DNA of 52,250 nucleotides from CAYFKJ01 sp964528595. Lineage in GTDB: Bacteria; Pseudomonadota; Alphaproteobacteria; UBA2966. Within the stretch, counting starts at the first letter, position 1. Each line of letters starts with the position of its first letter. The position numbers and the translations under genes are program-made. The notes beneath the pieces were generated by a model. The model had not been told where the DNA came from, did not search any database, and saw only the letters and a list, made by a program, of their open reading frames with translations. The stretch spans positions 1 to 52,250 of the forward strand of contig CAZGTM010000025.1 in NCBI GenBank assembly GCA_964528595.1, given 5' to 3'. This document shows, in pieces, positions 25,644 to 33,923 of the stretch.

Positions 25644-25683
25644 AAAAAACGGTGGAGCGTGTCGCCACACCCCACCGTTTTTT
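25644..25683 (-). terminator. Strong intrinsic terminator of the nap operon
   Basis: AAAAAACGGTGG (25644-25655) and CCACCGTTTTTT (25672-25683) are perfect 12-bp complements. The loop contains a further GTGT-CGCC-ACAC helix. On the minus strand it comes 10 bp after the napC stop and ends in six T residues. The A-run on the other side makes it bidirectional in principle. It isolates the respiratory cluster from the carnitine genes. Confidence 0.92.
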
Positions 25684-25693
25684 CAAAAGCAAC

Positions 25694-26320
25694 TTAGTTG
25701 GAAGACATTTTCCGCTCGGCATCGAAGGCGCCGGCCGGCAATTCGTGCGCAATTCCCTTATGGCAGTCGATACAGGTCTTACCCTCATCGACAGCTTCCT
25801 GGTGGCGGCCTCTAGACCGCTTTTCCTGTACAGAGAAATCCATCGATTCGAAGTTGTGGCAGTTGCGGCATTCCCGGCTATCCGTCTCCTTCATTACAGC
25901 CCAGACGCTCTTGGCAAGTTGAAGGCGCTTGGCTTCCCATTTCTCGCGGGTGTCAACGGACCCCATGAAGTGGTGGTAGAGCTCGTTGGTCGCCTGGATC
26001 TTACGGGCGATCTTGTGCACCCAGGTTTTCGGCACGTGACAGTCCGGGCAGGTGGCCCGAACACCGGTCCGGTTGGTGTAGTGCACCGTCTCCTTGTATT
26101 CGCGGAAGACGTTCCGTTCCATTTCGTGGCACGAAATACAGAATGTCTCGGTGTTGGTTATTTCCATGGCCCAGTTGAAACCGCCCCAGAAGACGATGCC
26201 ACCTGCGAACCCGACGATAACCAGAGTGCCCAATGCCCAACGCATCGTCGGGCGCCAAAACCAGCGCCACGACCGGACAATTACATTGGCATCTTTATCT
26301 TGTTCTGTGTCGTTCGACAT
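25694..26320 (-). CDS. napC: Tetraheme quinol dehydrogenase NapC
   Basis: The protein has 208 residues. One N-terminal membrane anchor (about 29-50) precedes a periplasmic domain with four CxxCH heme sites: CISCH (61-65), CPDCH (91-95), CRNCH (151-155) and CIDCH (183-187). It oxidises menaquinol or ubiquinol and feeds NapB/NapA. The chain ends soon after heme four, as expected for NapC/NirT. It is the last gene of napFDAGHBC, 59 bp after napB and directly before the terminator. A five-heme paralogue occurs at 38978-39652. Confidence 0.96.
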   Translation of the reverse strand: MSNDTEQDKDANVIVRSWRWFWRPTMRWALGTLVIVGFAGGIVFWGGFNWAMEITNTETFCISCHEMERNVFREYKETVHYTNRTGVRATCPDCHVPKTWVHKIARKIQATNELYHHFMGSVDTREKWEAKRLQLAKSVWAVMKETDSRECRNCHNFESMDFSVQEKRSRGRHQEAVDEGKTCIDCHKGIAHELPAGAFDAERKMSSN

Positions 26321-26379
26321 GATCTCAATCCCGCTCTACGCTTTCGGTCCGATCCCTTTGTATTAGGACGACCGAAGCA

Positions 26380-26838
26380 CTAGTCCGCATCGACCGCGGA
26401 TTTGAACTTGTTTCTGACCAGGGCACGCGCCTGGGCTTGCGGTACGTGGCATTGGGTGCAGAACCACCGCGTCGGCGAGACCCTGTCGAGGGCAACACCG
26501 TTACGGTTGAAGTAGTGCGTCTCGCTGACCTTTGTCGCCCCTTCTTCATTGCTGTAGGGCCAGTCGTGACAGCGCAGGCACTGGTTGACCTTGAGATTGA
26601 TCTGATACTTCTCGATGCGGTGAGGTATCAGCGGCGGTTGCTGCCGATAGGCCCGCGAGAATTTCTTGTCGACGCTCTGCTTCCGCAATTCGGGAACGGG
26701 CCCCGCCTCATCGAGCGCCGCGCGGTCGCGCAACGATTGGACATCGGTATCCTGCGCATTCGCGCCGGTCTGGCCCAGAGCCATGAAGATACCGGCGCCA
26801 ACCAGGGAAATCGCCATTGCAAATCGTAAGCTTTTCAT
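26380..26838 (-). CDS. napB: Diheme cytochrome subunit NapB of periplasmic nitrate reductase
   Basis: The protein has 152 residues with a signal peptide (MKSLRFAMAISLVGAG..., cleavage near ANA). Two heme motifs are CLRCH and CTQCH, and the NapB-specific context RQQPPLIPH and THYFNRNGVALD is present. It docks on NapA and passes electrons from NapC. The start was set at 26838 because AGGAGGTG stands six bases upstream. An in-frame ATG at 26904 with GAGGAC would add 22 residues before the signal peptide and cannot be excluded. Confidence 0.95.
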   Translation of the reverse strand: MKSLRFAMAISLVGAGIFMALGQTGANAQDTDVQSLRDRAALDEAGPVPELRKQSVDKKFSRAYRQQPPLIPHRIEKYQINLKVNQCLRCHDWPYSNEEGATKVSETHYFNRNGVALDRVSPTRWFCTQCHVPQAQARALVRNKFKSAVDAD

Positions 26839-26914
26839 TGCCCACCTCCTGTGCGGCATTTGACTGCTATCGTTGATAAGTTTGTTTTCTGACTTGTCGA
26901 TCATGGTCTTGTCC

Positions 26915-27862
26915 TCATGCCGCTTGACGCTGTTCGGTTTCAGCCGGGGGATCCCCGGCATCTTCCGAAAAATCGTAGCGGTGGGTGAAATGGAAGACAT
27001 CGAGCGCGCACACGTCGATGCAGCGCCCGCAGTTGGTGCAATCCCTGGAAAGGATGACGGGTGAACCTGAAATTGCCCCGCAGGCCGTCCAGGCGTCATC
27101 CTCGGCGGATTTGGTGAGTTCACCTTTCAGCGCCGGGGTCAGCACGTGGGGCTCGGGGCAGACGGCAAAGCAATCCATGCAGTCGTTGCACCTTGCCCGG
27201 CCGGGAGCGGCCACTTTCAAGAGGCTGGACGTTCCGATCAGTCCGTAGAATGCGCCGACCGGGCAGAGCGCGCCGCACCAGGCTCGTCGGCCGACGATCA
27301 AATCGAGCAGGAAGACGGCGGCGACGATTGCCCAGACCATGCCGCCACCGAATAGCAATCCCCTGTAGAGCAGCGTGACGGGGTTGACCAGTTCCCAGGC
27401 AACCACGCCAGTGACGGCGGCAACGACCAATGTCATGCCGAGCAGCCAAAGCCTGATTTGCCGCCTTGGCTGCCAGCCCTTGGGCAAACCAAGCCGGCGG
27501 TGAAGCCAGCTTGCCGCGTCGGTGACGATGTTCACCGGGCAAACCCAGGAGCAGTACATGCGTCCGCCAATCAGGGCGTAGGCAAGCAAGACAATCATGG
27601 CGCCGATCAGTGCCGACGTTTCCAGTGGATGGCCGGCCAACATCGATTGCAGCAGTATGTAGGGATCGGTGAGCGGCAGTACGCCCAACGTCAAACTCGA
27701 CGCGATGGTGCCCTTGACGATCTTCAAGCCGAACCACGGACCGGCGGCAAACAGGGCGATAAACCCTAGCTGTGCGAACCGCCTGGCAATCAGCCACTTA
27801 TGCGCGGCGTACCAGCCTTTCACTGCAATAGCGCTGGCGCCGATGTGTGTTGCCAACGTCAT
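26915..27862 (-). CDS. napH: Membrane ferredoxin-type quinol oxidase component NapH
   Basis: The protein has 315 residues with four hydrophobic spans (about 30-50, 85-105, 137-157 and 168-190). The CxxxCP motifs YCSWVCP and WCGALCP follow membrane segments. Two cytoplasmic 4Fe-4S motifs are CNDCMDCFAVCP and CTNCGRCIDVCA. In other bacteria NapGH forms an alternative quinol dehydrogenase route to NapA. Start overlaps the napG stop (ATGA-type, 4 bp). Confidence 0.94.
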   Translation of the reverse strand: MTLATHIGASAIAVKGWYAAHKWLIARRFAQLGFIALFAAGPWFGLKIVKGTIASSLTLGVLPLTDPYILLQSMLAGHPLETSALIGAMIVLLAYALIGGRMYCSWVCPVNIVTDAASWLHRRLGLPKGWQPRRQIRLWLLGMTLVVAAVTGVVAWELVNPVTLLYRGLLFGGGMVWAIVAAVFLLDLIVGRRAWCGALCPVGAFYGLIGTSSLLKVAAPGRARCNDCMDCFAVCPEPHVLTPALKGELTKSAEDDAWTACGAISGSPVILSRDCTNCGRCIDVCALDVFHFTHRYDFSEDAGDPPAETEQRQAA

Positions 27863-28647
27863 TGCACTGCCTCCGGCGAAGCGGGCGCTGGCCGACGGTC
27901 CGGCAGATCCTTGATACCCGGGACGAGCGGACCGCCCTTCTTGGCCTTTTCTTCCCAGCCCAGGCGGTAATGTTCGCCAAGGCTGCCCTTCGCCACCCGC
28001 CGCGGCAGTACTTTGATAGCGGCTTCTTCAAGCACGCAGGCGCGCTCGCATTTGCCGCATCCGGTGCAGGTCTCCGAATTCACGGTGGGCAGGAATATCG
28101 CGTGTTTGCCTGTCCGCTGATTGTGCAGACGTTCAAGTTTGATAGCGTCCCCGATCAGGGGACAGACCCGGTAACAGACGTCGCAACGCAAACCCAGCAC
28201 ATTGAGGCAGGTTTCGTTGTCGACCAGAACGGCCAACCCCATGCGGGCTTCCGTGATGTCTTTGAGATCCTTGTCCAACGCACCGGTGGGGCAGGCTTCG
28301 ACACATGGGATGTCCTCGCACATCTCGCAGGGGATATCTCGGGCCACGAAATACGGCGAACCAACGCCGACACCGTCACCTAGTTTTCCCAGCTTCAGCG
28401 TGTCATAGGGACAATCGCGCACGCACAAACCACAGCGAACGCAGGCGCCGAGGAAGTCCCCATCGCCAATGGCGCCCGGCGGTCGGATCATTCCGACGGG
28501 AACCGAACGCGCCCCTTTCGCATGGATACCCAGCGCCAGGCCGGCGATACCCACACCACACGCCAACCGCGCCGCGTCGGTCAGGAAGCGCCGCCGGCCG
28601 GGGCCGTTATTGGCCCCGACTTCTTGGTGTTGGCGAGGGGTACGCAT
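27859..28647 (-). CDS. napG: Periplasmic ferredoxin-type protein NapG
   Basis: The protein has 262 residues with a twin-arginine motif (GRRRFLTDA) and a hydrophobic stretch after it, so it is TAT-exported with cofactors pre-loaded. Four 4Fe-4S motifs are visible: CVRCGLCVRDCP, CEMCEDIPCVEACP, CDVCYRVCP and CTGCGKCERACV. The IRPPGA segment before the first cluster is shared with the paralogues in the upstream cluster. It pairs with NapH. Confidence 0.94.
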   Translation of the reverse strand: MRTPRQHQEVGANNGPGRRRFLTDAARLACGVGIAGLALGIHAKGARSVPVGMIRPPGAIGDGDFLGACVRCGLCVRDCPYDTLKLGKLGDGVGVGSPYFVARDIPCEMCEDIPCVEACPTGALDKDLKDITEARMGLAVLVDNETCLNVLGLRCDVCYRVCPLIGDAIKLERLHNQRTGKHAIFLPTVNSETCTGCGKCERACVLEEAAIKVLPRRVAKGSLGEHYRLGWEEKAKKGGPLVPGIKDLPDRRPAPASPEAVQ

Positions 28648-28670
28648 GGCCCTGTCCGATCACCTGCCGA

Positions 28671-31157
28671 TCAAGCCTTTTCGACCTTGACCGCGCACTT
28701 CTTGAAGTCCGTTTCCTTGGAAATCGGACAGGTGGCGTCCAGCGTCAGTTTGTTGACCAACTGGCTGGCATCGAACCAGGGGATGAAGATCACGCCCCTA
28801 GGTGGCTTATTGCGGCCCTTGGTCTCGACGCGCGAGGTCAGTTCGCCGCGCCGGGTCGTCAGTTTGACGGTTTGGCCCCGCCGAACACCGCGGTCCCGAG
28901 CATCATCCGGATGCATGAAGACTTGGGCCGATGGGACGGCGCGGTGCAATTCGGGCACCCGCCGCGTCATCGAACCGGAGTGCCAGTGCTCCAGCACCCG
29001 GCCCGTTACGAGCCAGAGATCGTACTGGCCATCCGGTTCCTCGGCCGCCGGTTCATAAGGCACGGCGAACATATTGGCCTTCTTGTCCTTCTTGCCATAG
29101 AAGCTGACGCCCTCGCCCGGCTTGACGTAAGGGTCGTAACCTTCACGGAAGCGCCACAAGGTTTCCTTGCCGTCAACCACCGGCCAGCGCAAACCCCTGG
29201 ACTGGTGATATGTTTCGAAGTCCGCCAGATCGTGCGCCTTGCCGCGACCGAACGTGGCGTATTCCTCGAACAGGCCCTTTTGCACGTAGAAGCCGAAGTG
29301 GGTCGATTCATCGTTGTCGTGCCCATCTTGCAGCTGCTCGTTCGAGTAGGAATCGACCTTGCCGTTGGCATAGAGAATGTCGAAAAGGGTTTTACCCCGG
29401 TACTCCGGCATTTTGGCGATCAGGTCGTCCGGCCAAACTTCCTCGACCTTGAAGCGTTTGGAGAACTCCATGACCTGCCAGAGATCTGACTTGGCCTCTC
29501 CCGGCGGCTTGATTTGCTGACGCCAAAACTGCGTGCGCCTTTCGGCGTTACCGTATGCTCCTTCCTTCTCGACCCACATGGCAGTCGGCAGGATCAGATC
29601 GGCGGCCATGGCGGTCACCGTCGGATAGGGATCCGATACGACGATAAAATTGTCGGGATTGCGGTAACCCGGATACACCTCATCGTTCATATTGGCGGCG
29701 GCTTGCATGTTGTTGTTGCACATCACCCAATAGGCATTGAGTTTGCCGTCCTTGAGCATGCGGTTCTGCAACACCGCGTGGTAACCGGGTTTGCCCGGGA
29801 TGGTGCCCTCCGGCACTTTCCAGATCTTCTCGGCGATGTCGCGGTGCGGCTTCTTCATGACCACGAGATCGGCCGGCAGACGGTGGGCAAAAGTGCCGAC
29901 TTCACGGGCGGTGCCGCAGGCCGACGGCTGCCCCGTCAGCGAGAACGGCCCGTTGCCCGGCTCGGAGATTTTACCGGTCAAAAGGTGGACGTTGTACATC
30001 AGGTTGTTCGCCCAGGTGCCGCGGGTGTGCTGGTTGAAGCCCATGGTCCAGTAGCTGACGACCTTACGTTTCGGGTCGGCATAAAGTTCGGCCAGTTCGA
30101 TCAGTTCCTTTTCGGGAACGCCGGAGATGGCGGAGGTCTTCTCGACCGTGTACTCGGCGACGAAGTCTTTAAACTCGTCGAACGTCATCGGTGTGGAACC
30201 ACCGGCCTTCTTGCCGTTCTTGGCCTTTTTCTCGCGCGGGTCTGTTGGCCGCAGGCCGTAGCCGATGTCGGTGTTGCCTTTGCGGATGTTGACGTGTTTC
30301 TTGAGGAATTCCTCGTTCACCGCGCCGTTCTGGATGATGTAGTTGGCGATGAAGTTCAGGATGGCGAGATCGGTCTGGGGTTTGAACACCATGCCGATAT
30401 CGGCCAGTTCGAAATTCCTGTTCTCGAACGTCGACAGGACCGCAACCTTGACGTGATCGGCGGTCAAACGACGATCCGTGAGGCGCGACCAGAGGATGGG
30501 ATGCATCTCCGCCATGTTCGAGCCCCAGAGGACGAACGCGTCGGCCTCCTCCAGATCGTCGTAGCAACCCATCGGCTCGTCGATACCGAAGGTGCGAATG
30601 AAACCGGCCACGGCGGAGGCCATGCAATGGCGGGCGTTGGGATCGATATTGTTGGAGCGGAAACCAGCCTTGTAGAGCTTCGCCGCCGCATAGCCTTCCC
30701 ACACCGTCCACTGACCCGAGCCGAACATACCGATCGACTTGGGACCGTTTTTGCGCAACGCGACCTTAAACTTCTCCGCCATGACGTCGAAAGCGGTATC
30801 CCAGCTTACCGGAGTGAACTCGCCTTCCTTGTCATATTTGCCATTCGTCATGCGCAAGAGAGGCGTCGTCAAACGATCCTCGCCGTACATGATTTTCGAA
30901 AGGAAATAGCCCTTGATGCAGTTGAGGCCGCGGTTGACGGGAGCTTCGGGGTCGCCCTGAGTCGCAACGACCCGGCCGTTCTTGGTGCCGACCAGAACGG
31001 AGCAACCGGTGCCGCAAAACCGGCACGGGGCTTTGTCCCAGCGGATATTGTCGCTCACTGCAGCTTGAGCCGAACCTGTCGGCAAGGCCATGCCGGCCGC
31101 GGCTGCCGTCGCCACGGCGGCATTGGTTTTGATAAATTCACGTCTTGAGACTGTCAT
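28671..31157 (-). CDS. napA: Periplasmic nitrate reductase catalytic subunit NapA
   Basis: The protein has 828 residues, the family's normal length. The TAT signal is SRREFIKT. The 4Fe-4S cluster uses C45, C48, C52 and C80 (C-x2-C-x3-C-x27-C). The molybdenum ligand is Cys178 in NARHCMASAVAG. The NapA hallmarks GSNMAEMHPILWSR, MGFNQHTRG and GPFSLTGQPSACGTAREVG are all present, and the C-terminus has the TDFKKCAVK motif. It reduces nitrate to nitrite in the periplasm with bis-MGD. The start overlaps the napD stop by 4 bp. Confidence 0.98.
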   Translation of the reverse strand: MTVSRREFIKTNAAVATAAAAGMALPTGSAQAAVSDNIRWDKAPCRFCGTGCSVLVGTKNGRVVATQGDPEAPVNRGLNCIKGYFLSKIMYGEDRLTTPLLRMTNGKYDKEGEFTPVSWDTAFDVMAEKFKVALRKNGPKSIGMFGSGQWTVWEGYAAAKLYKAGFRSNNIDPNARHCMASAVAGFIRTFGIDEPMGCYDDLEEADAFVLWGSNMAEMHPILWSRLTDRRLTADHVKVAVLSTFENRNFELADIGMVFKPQTDLAILNFIANYIIQNGAVNEEFLKKHVNIRKGNTDIGYGLRPTDPREKKAKNGKKAGGSTPMTFDEFKDFVAEYTVEKTSAISGVPEKELIELAELYADPKRKVVSYWTMGFNQHTRGTWANNLMYNVHLLTGKISEPGNGPFSLTGQPSACGTAREVGTFAHRLPADLVVMKKPHRDIAEKIWKVPEGTIPGKPGYHAVLQNRMLKDGKLNAYWVMCNNNMQAAANMNDEVYPGYRNPDNFIVVSDPYPTVTAMAADLILPTAMWVEKEGAYGNAERRTQFWRQQIKPPGEAKSDLWQVMEFSKRFKVEEVWPDDLIAKMPEYRGKTLFDILYANGKVDSYSNEQLQDGHDNDESTHFGFYVQKGLFEEYATFGRGKAHDLADFETYHQSRGLRWPVVDGKETLWRFREGYDPYVKPGEGVSFYGKKDKKANMFAVPYEPAAEEPDGQYDLWLVTGRVLEHWHSGSMTRRVPELHRAVPSAQVFMHPDDARDRGVRRGQTVKLTTRRGELTSRVETKGRNKPPRGVIFIPWFDASQLVNKLTLDATCPISKETDFKKCAVKVEKA

Positions 31158-31474
31158 CGGGAAACCTCCTCAGGATCACCGGCCTCGTGCGAAACCACCT
31201 CGTTCTGGTGGTAGACGAGCGCCGCGGACAGTACGCCATCGATATTGTTGATCTGGGTAATCGTGTCGCCGGCCCAAACGCCGTCGACATCCTCGACGGT
31301 AACGACCATGCGCCCGTCGGGAGAACTTTGATGAATTTCGGTTCCGGGGAGAGCGGTCATCGCTTCGCCGACAGCCGCCGTCCTGGAGGGATGCGCGTGG
31401 ACCAAAAGCCCACAGATATTTTGGCCGTCGTTGGCGGAGACCTTGTGGGTTGACGCGTTATCCAGCATGGCCAT
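31154..31474 (-). CDS. napD: NapA signal-peptide-binding chaperone NapD
   Basis: The protein has 106 residues with the ferredoxin-like NapD fold: ICGLLVHAHPSR, then GTEIHQSSPDGRMVVTVE, then INNIDGVLSAALVYH. It binds the twin-arginine signal of NapA and prevents export before cofactor insertion. Start 31474 was preferred for the strong GAGGAG six bases upstream. ATG 31492, overlapping the napF stop as ATGA, is an alternative. It is the only NapD in the region, so it might also serve the NapA-like enzyme of the second cluster. Confidence 0.92.
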   Translation of the reverse strand: MAMLDNASTHKVSANDGQNICGLLVHAHPSRTAAVGEAMTALPGTEIHQSSPDGRMVVTVEDVDGVWAGDTITQINNIDGVLSAALVYHQNEVVSHEAGDPEEVSR

Positions 31475-31488
31475 CGTCTTCTCCTCGT

Positions 31489-31989
31489 TCATGCCGCCGC
31501 AATGACGACGGCATTCGTCGGACAGGGCGCCAAGCATGCGCCGCATCCGGTGCAAGCGGTTCCGTCGACTACCGGCAACGGGGGACCGCCCTTCCGGGGC
31601 TGGAAACGTATCGCTTCCGCCTCACACTGCTCGCCGCAAATTCGGCACTCTGTGCCTTTTGCTGCAATGCAACGACGATTGAAATGTGCGCCCAGTGACC
31701 AAGGGCGGCTATCTGACAGATTGTCGCAGCCATCACCAATCTTGAGTGCACCGGCTTCGCAGGCCTTCAGGCAATCCCCGCAGAAGGTGCAGTGCCCCCG
31801 TTTGAAGTTGATCTGGGGAAGGCCTGCGGTGACGACGATAATGCCTTCGGGACAGGCCTTGGCGCACTCGTCGCAGCGCGTGCACTTCGTCCGAAAATCG
31901 GCTTCAGCCAAGGCCCACGGCGGCCTTACGGGCGCCGGCCGCTGGGCCGTCCGCCTTAGAAAAGAGCGCCGCGAAACAATTGCCACCAT
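31489..31989 (-). CDS. napF: Ferredoxin-type maturation protein NapF
   Basis: The protein has 166 residues from ATG 31989 (AGGGACGG upstream). The N-terminus has SRRSFLRR, a twin-Arg-like motif without a long hydrophobic core, as in other NapF proteins, which act in the cytoplasm. Clusters are CTRCDECAKACP, CTFCGDCLKACE, CRICGEQCE and CTGCGACLAPCP. NapF is thought to help NapA acquire its Fe-S cluster before export. It is the first gene of the canonical nap set. Confidence 0.92.
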   Translation of the reverse strand: MVAIVSRRSFLRRTAQRPAPVRPPWALAEADFRTKCTRCDECAKACPEGIIVVTAGLPQINFKRGHCTFCGDCLKACEAGALKIGDGCDNLSDSRPWSLGAHFNRRCIAAKGTECRICGEQCEAEAIRFQPRKGGPPLPVVDGTACTGCGACLAPCPTNAVVIAAA

Positions 31990-32019
31990 GTCCGTCCCTG
32001 TACAAAACAAGTCATTCAC

Positions 32020-32033
32020 TTGACATTTATCAA
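32020..32033. promoter_or_regulatory. FNR/Anr-like box upstream of napF
   Basis: TTGACATTTATCAA matches TTGAT-N4-ATCAA with one change. Its centre is only about 37 bp upstream of the napF ATG. A class II activator position (-41.5) would put the transcript start just inside the gene, so activation from here would need a later start codon or leaderless initiation. It might instead repress or be fortuitous. Confidence 0.5.
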
Positions 32034-32103
32034 GCTTCTCATTTGCTCTGCTGGTTGGGAACGCGACATGGAGTCGCACCCGCGAAATTGGCTGTTCAGC
32101 GGC

Positions 32104-32706
32104 CTAGGCGGGACTTTGCGGTGAAAGGCGTTGCGGGGACAAAACGGCGATATCGATCGATTTCGGATCGGTGATGCAGACCTCCCGGCAAAGGGCGCAG
32201 CCGGTACAGACCGATTGCTCGATCCAGGGGCGCAGGCCATTCTCCCAATTCAGCGCGCCGGGGACGGGGCAGGAACCGGCACAGGCGCCGCATTCCGGCC
32301 CGGCGTATGGCAGGCAGGTTTCAACGTTAATCGCAACCTCGGCCAGCACCACGCTTGGTGGATCCTCACCTTCGTTAGTTTCCGGAAACGACAGCGCCCC
32401 GGTTTCGCAAGCCGCGATGCAAGGCCAATCCTCACACATGCGGCAACCGACGCGCAGCAAGTCGAGCGCCGGCGTGCCCGCGGCCAGCAAGCCCCGATCG
32501 CCGCCGAGCCTGAATATGACGTTGTGGGGACAAGCCTCCAGGCAGTCATCGCAGCGCGTGCAGGCATCCAGGAATTTCGGCTCCACCAGGGCATAGGGCG
32601 GCCGGATATGGTTGATGGTGTCTGAAGGCTGTTTTTGCCCCGCCACCTCCAACGCCGCCTCGGCAGCTTTTTGAACACCGAGCTTGAAGAATTCCCGACG
32701 TTTCAC
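32104..32706 (-). CDS. NapG/NapF-like four-cluster ferredoxin of the second nap-like set
   Basis: The protein has 200 residues. It begins with a KRREFFKLG twin-Arg-like motif, but the following region (AAEAALEVAG) is not very hydrophobic, so export is uncertain. Cysteine motifs are CTRCDDCLEACP, CRMCEDWPCIAACE, CGACAGSCPVPGA (with CLPYAGPEC before it) and CTGCALCREVC. It carries the IRPPYA block just before the first cluster, like NapG. It overlaps the gene upstream by 4 bp and lies 114 bp before napF. It could be a maturation factor or an electron carrier of the NapA-like enzyme. Confidence 0.85.
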   Translation of the reverse strand: MKRREFFKLGVQKAAEAALEVAGQKQPSDTINHIRPPYALVEPKFLDACTRCDDCLEACPHNVIFRLGGDRGLLAAGTPALDLLRVGCRMCEDWPCIAACETGALSFPETNEGEDPPSVVLAEVAINVETCLPYAGPECGACAGSCPVPGALNWENGLRPWIEQSVCTGCALCREVCITDPKSIDIAVLSPQRLSPQSPA

Positions 32707-33308
32707 TGGTCAGTGCTTTCCGCCTTGCTGCCGCGGATCTTCCCCGTCATGGCGCGACGGCGCTGCACGACGCCGAAGACGATCAGCACCACTGCCACCG
32801 CGCCAATGGCGAGGCCGGCGGGCCCGACCGACGACGGTACGCCGACGCGTAGGGGAAACTCCACAGAAACATCCTTCACGCCATCCCGATATTCGGCAAT
32901 GAGAATGTAGTCACCCGCTTCACCAAACAAGACGCCCTGGCGAAAGACGTTGTCGTCAGAGGCCTGAACGCCCAGCGTCTCCAAATGAATGCCGAACCCC
33001 AGCTTGGCCATCAGATCATCGTTGCGAACCTTGAACGTGACTTTGCCGTCGTATGGTTTGCCGTCCTTGATGCTGGACATATAGAGGTTGATGCGCCCCG
33101 GCTTTCCCGGACTGGGAACGTCGGGAAAGACCATATAGGTCAGCATGTGGTTGCCCAGTTGGGTTTCGACCTGGACCGCCGGCGGCGTGTTTGAATCTTC
33201 ATTGAGACTGTAACTGGGGCGGCCCAGGATGTGGTGCGCCGAGGCTTGCTCGACCACCGCGCAAATGATCACGGTCAGGGCAATTATCGTGGCGCGGATC
33301 GTGCGCAT
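32703..33308 (-). CDS. Secreted, C-terminally membrane-anchored protein, YtkA/FixH-like
   Basis: The protein has 201 residues with a signal peptide (hydrophobic core 6-18, cleavage after ASA at about 24). A beta-rich domain opens with two His residues (HHILGRPSYSLNED) and includes VFPDVPSPGKPGRINLYM and VTFKVRNDDL. One C-terminal transmembrane helix (about 165-181) is followed by a basic tail. The beta-sandwich pattern (loads of small, polar strands) recalls FixH/YtkA-type domains, but identity is weak. The N-terminal His pair might bind metal. It is embedded in the ferredoxin genes (3-bp gap and 4-bp overlap), so it must belong to the system. Confidence 0.75.
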   Translation of the reverse strand: MRTIRATIIALTVIICAVVEQASAHHILGRPSYSLNEDSNTPPAVQVETQLGNHMLTYMVFPDVPSPGKPGRINLYMSSIKDGKPYDGKVTFKVRNDDLMAKLGFGIHLETLGVQASDDNVFRQGVLFGEAGDYILIAEYRDGVKDVSVEFPLRVGVPSSVGPAGLAIGAVAVVLIVFGVVQRRRAMTGKIRGSKAESTDQ

Positions 33309-33311
33309 GGG

Positions 33312-33923
33312 CTATGCGGCCTCCTTTTTGTCCGTCTTTGCGTGCCGCCGCTCGACAATCCAAATCGGTTTGCTGGGATGGGGGCAAACCTCGACGCAAA
33401 GACCGCAACCGACGCAACCGTCCTTGATCTCGGGCCGGTACTGGTTCCACAGCTTATAGCCGATCGCCCTGTCTCCAAGCGGACAAACACTGACGCAGGC
33501 GCCGCATATGCCCCGGTCCACCCAGGGAAAGCAGGCGTCACGATCTATTTCGGCAACACCCATGTCGACATCGGTTCGGGCCATCTCGCTCAGCGCTTCG
33601 GTCGGGCAAACCTCCATGCATTTGTTGCAGAGGATGCAGGCTTTTTCCTGCGGCAGAATGTAAGGCGTGTTGGCGCGGCTGCCGCCTTCGCCCTTGTGGA
33701 ATTTTATGCACCGGGGCGGGCAGACCTCACCGCACACCCCGCAGCCGATGCAGGCGGCGATAAATCGGTCATCATCCTTCAGTGCACCAGGTGGTCTCAG
33801 ATAGTTGCGCTTGGGCTGGGCCAATCCCGGCGACAGGAGTTGGGACAAGCCATAGGGAATCGCGCTGGAGGCCAGCACGGCACCAGCGATCAAAGTACCT
33901 CGGGTGAAGCTACGGCGTTTCAT
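33312..33923 (-). CDS. NapG-like TAT-exported ferredoxin (second copy in the nap-like set)
   Basis: The protein has 203 residues from ATG 33923. The TAT motif is MKRRSFTRG with a clear hydrophobic region after it. The LRPPGAL block precedes CIGCGVCGEVCP. Further clusters are CILCNKCMEVCP, CGACVSVCP and CVGCGLCVEVCP. All sixteen cysteines needed for four clusters appear. Overlaps the NapH-like gene by 4 bp. It likely delivers electrons from the membrane ferredoxin to the periplasmic enzyme or cytochrome. Confidence 0.88.
   Translation of the reverse strand: MKRRSFTRGTLIAGAVLASSAIPYGLSQLLSPGLAQPKRNYLRPPGALKDDDRFIAACIGCGVCGEVCPPRCIKFHKGEGGSRANTPYILPQEKACILCNKCMEVCPTEALSEMARTDVDMGVAEIDRDACFPWVDRGICGACVSVCPLGDRAIGYKLWNQYRPEIKDGCVGCGLCVEVCPHPSKPIWIVERRHAKTDKKEAA

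Noticed and set aside
26839..26904. A separate small leader peptide before napB
   Set aside because: The ATG at 26904 is in frame with napB without a stop, so it is an alternative start rather than a separate gene.
28305..29489. A 394-codon plus-strand frame across the napG start and the napA end
   Set aside because: It crosses two well-supported genes on the other strand and shows no motif.
29514..31148. A 544-codon plus-strand open frame opposite napA
   Set aside because: It is fully antisense to an unmistakable NapA. It arises from GC-rich third positions and has no domain that I recognise.
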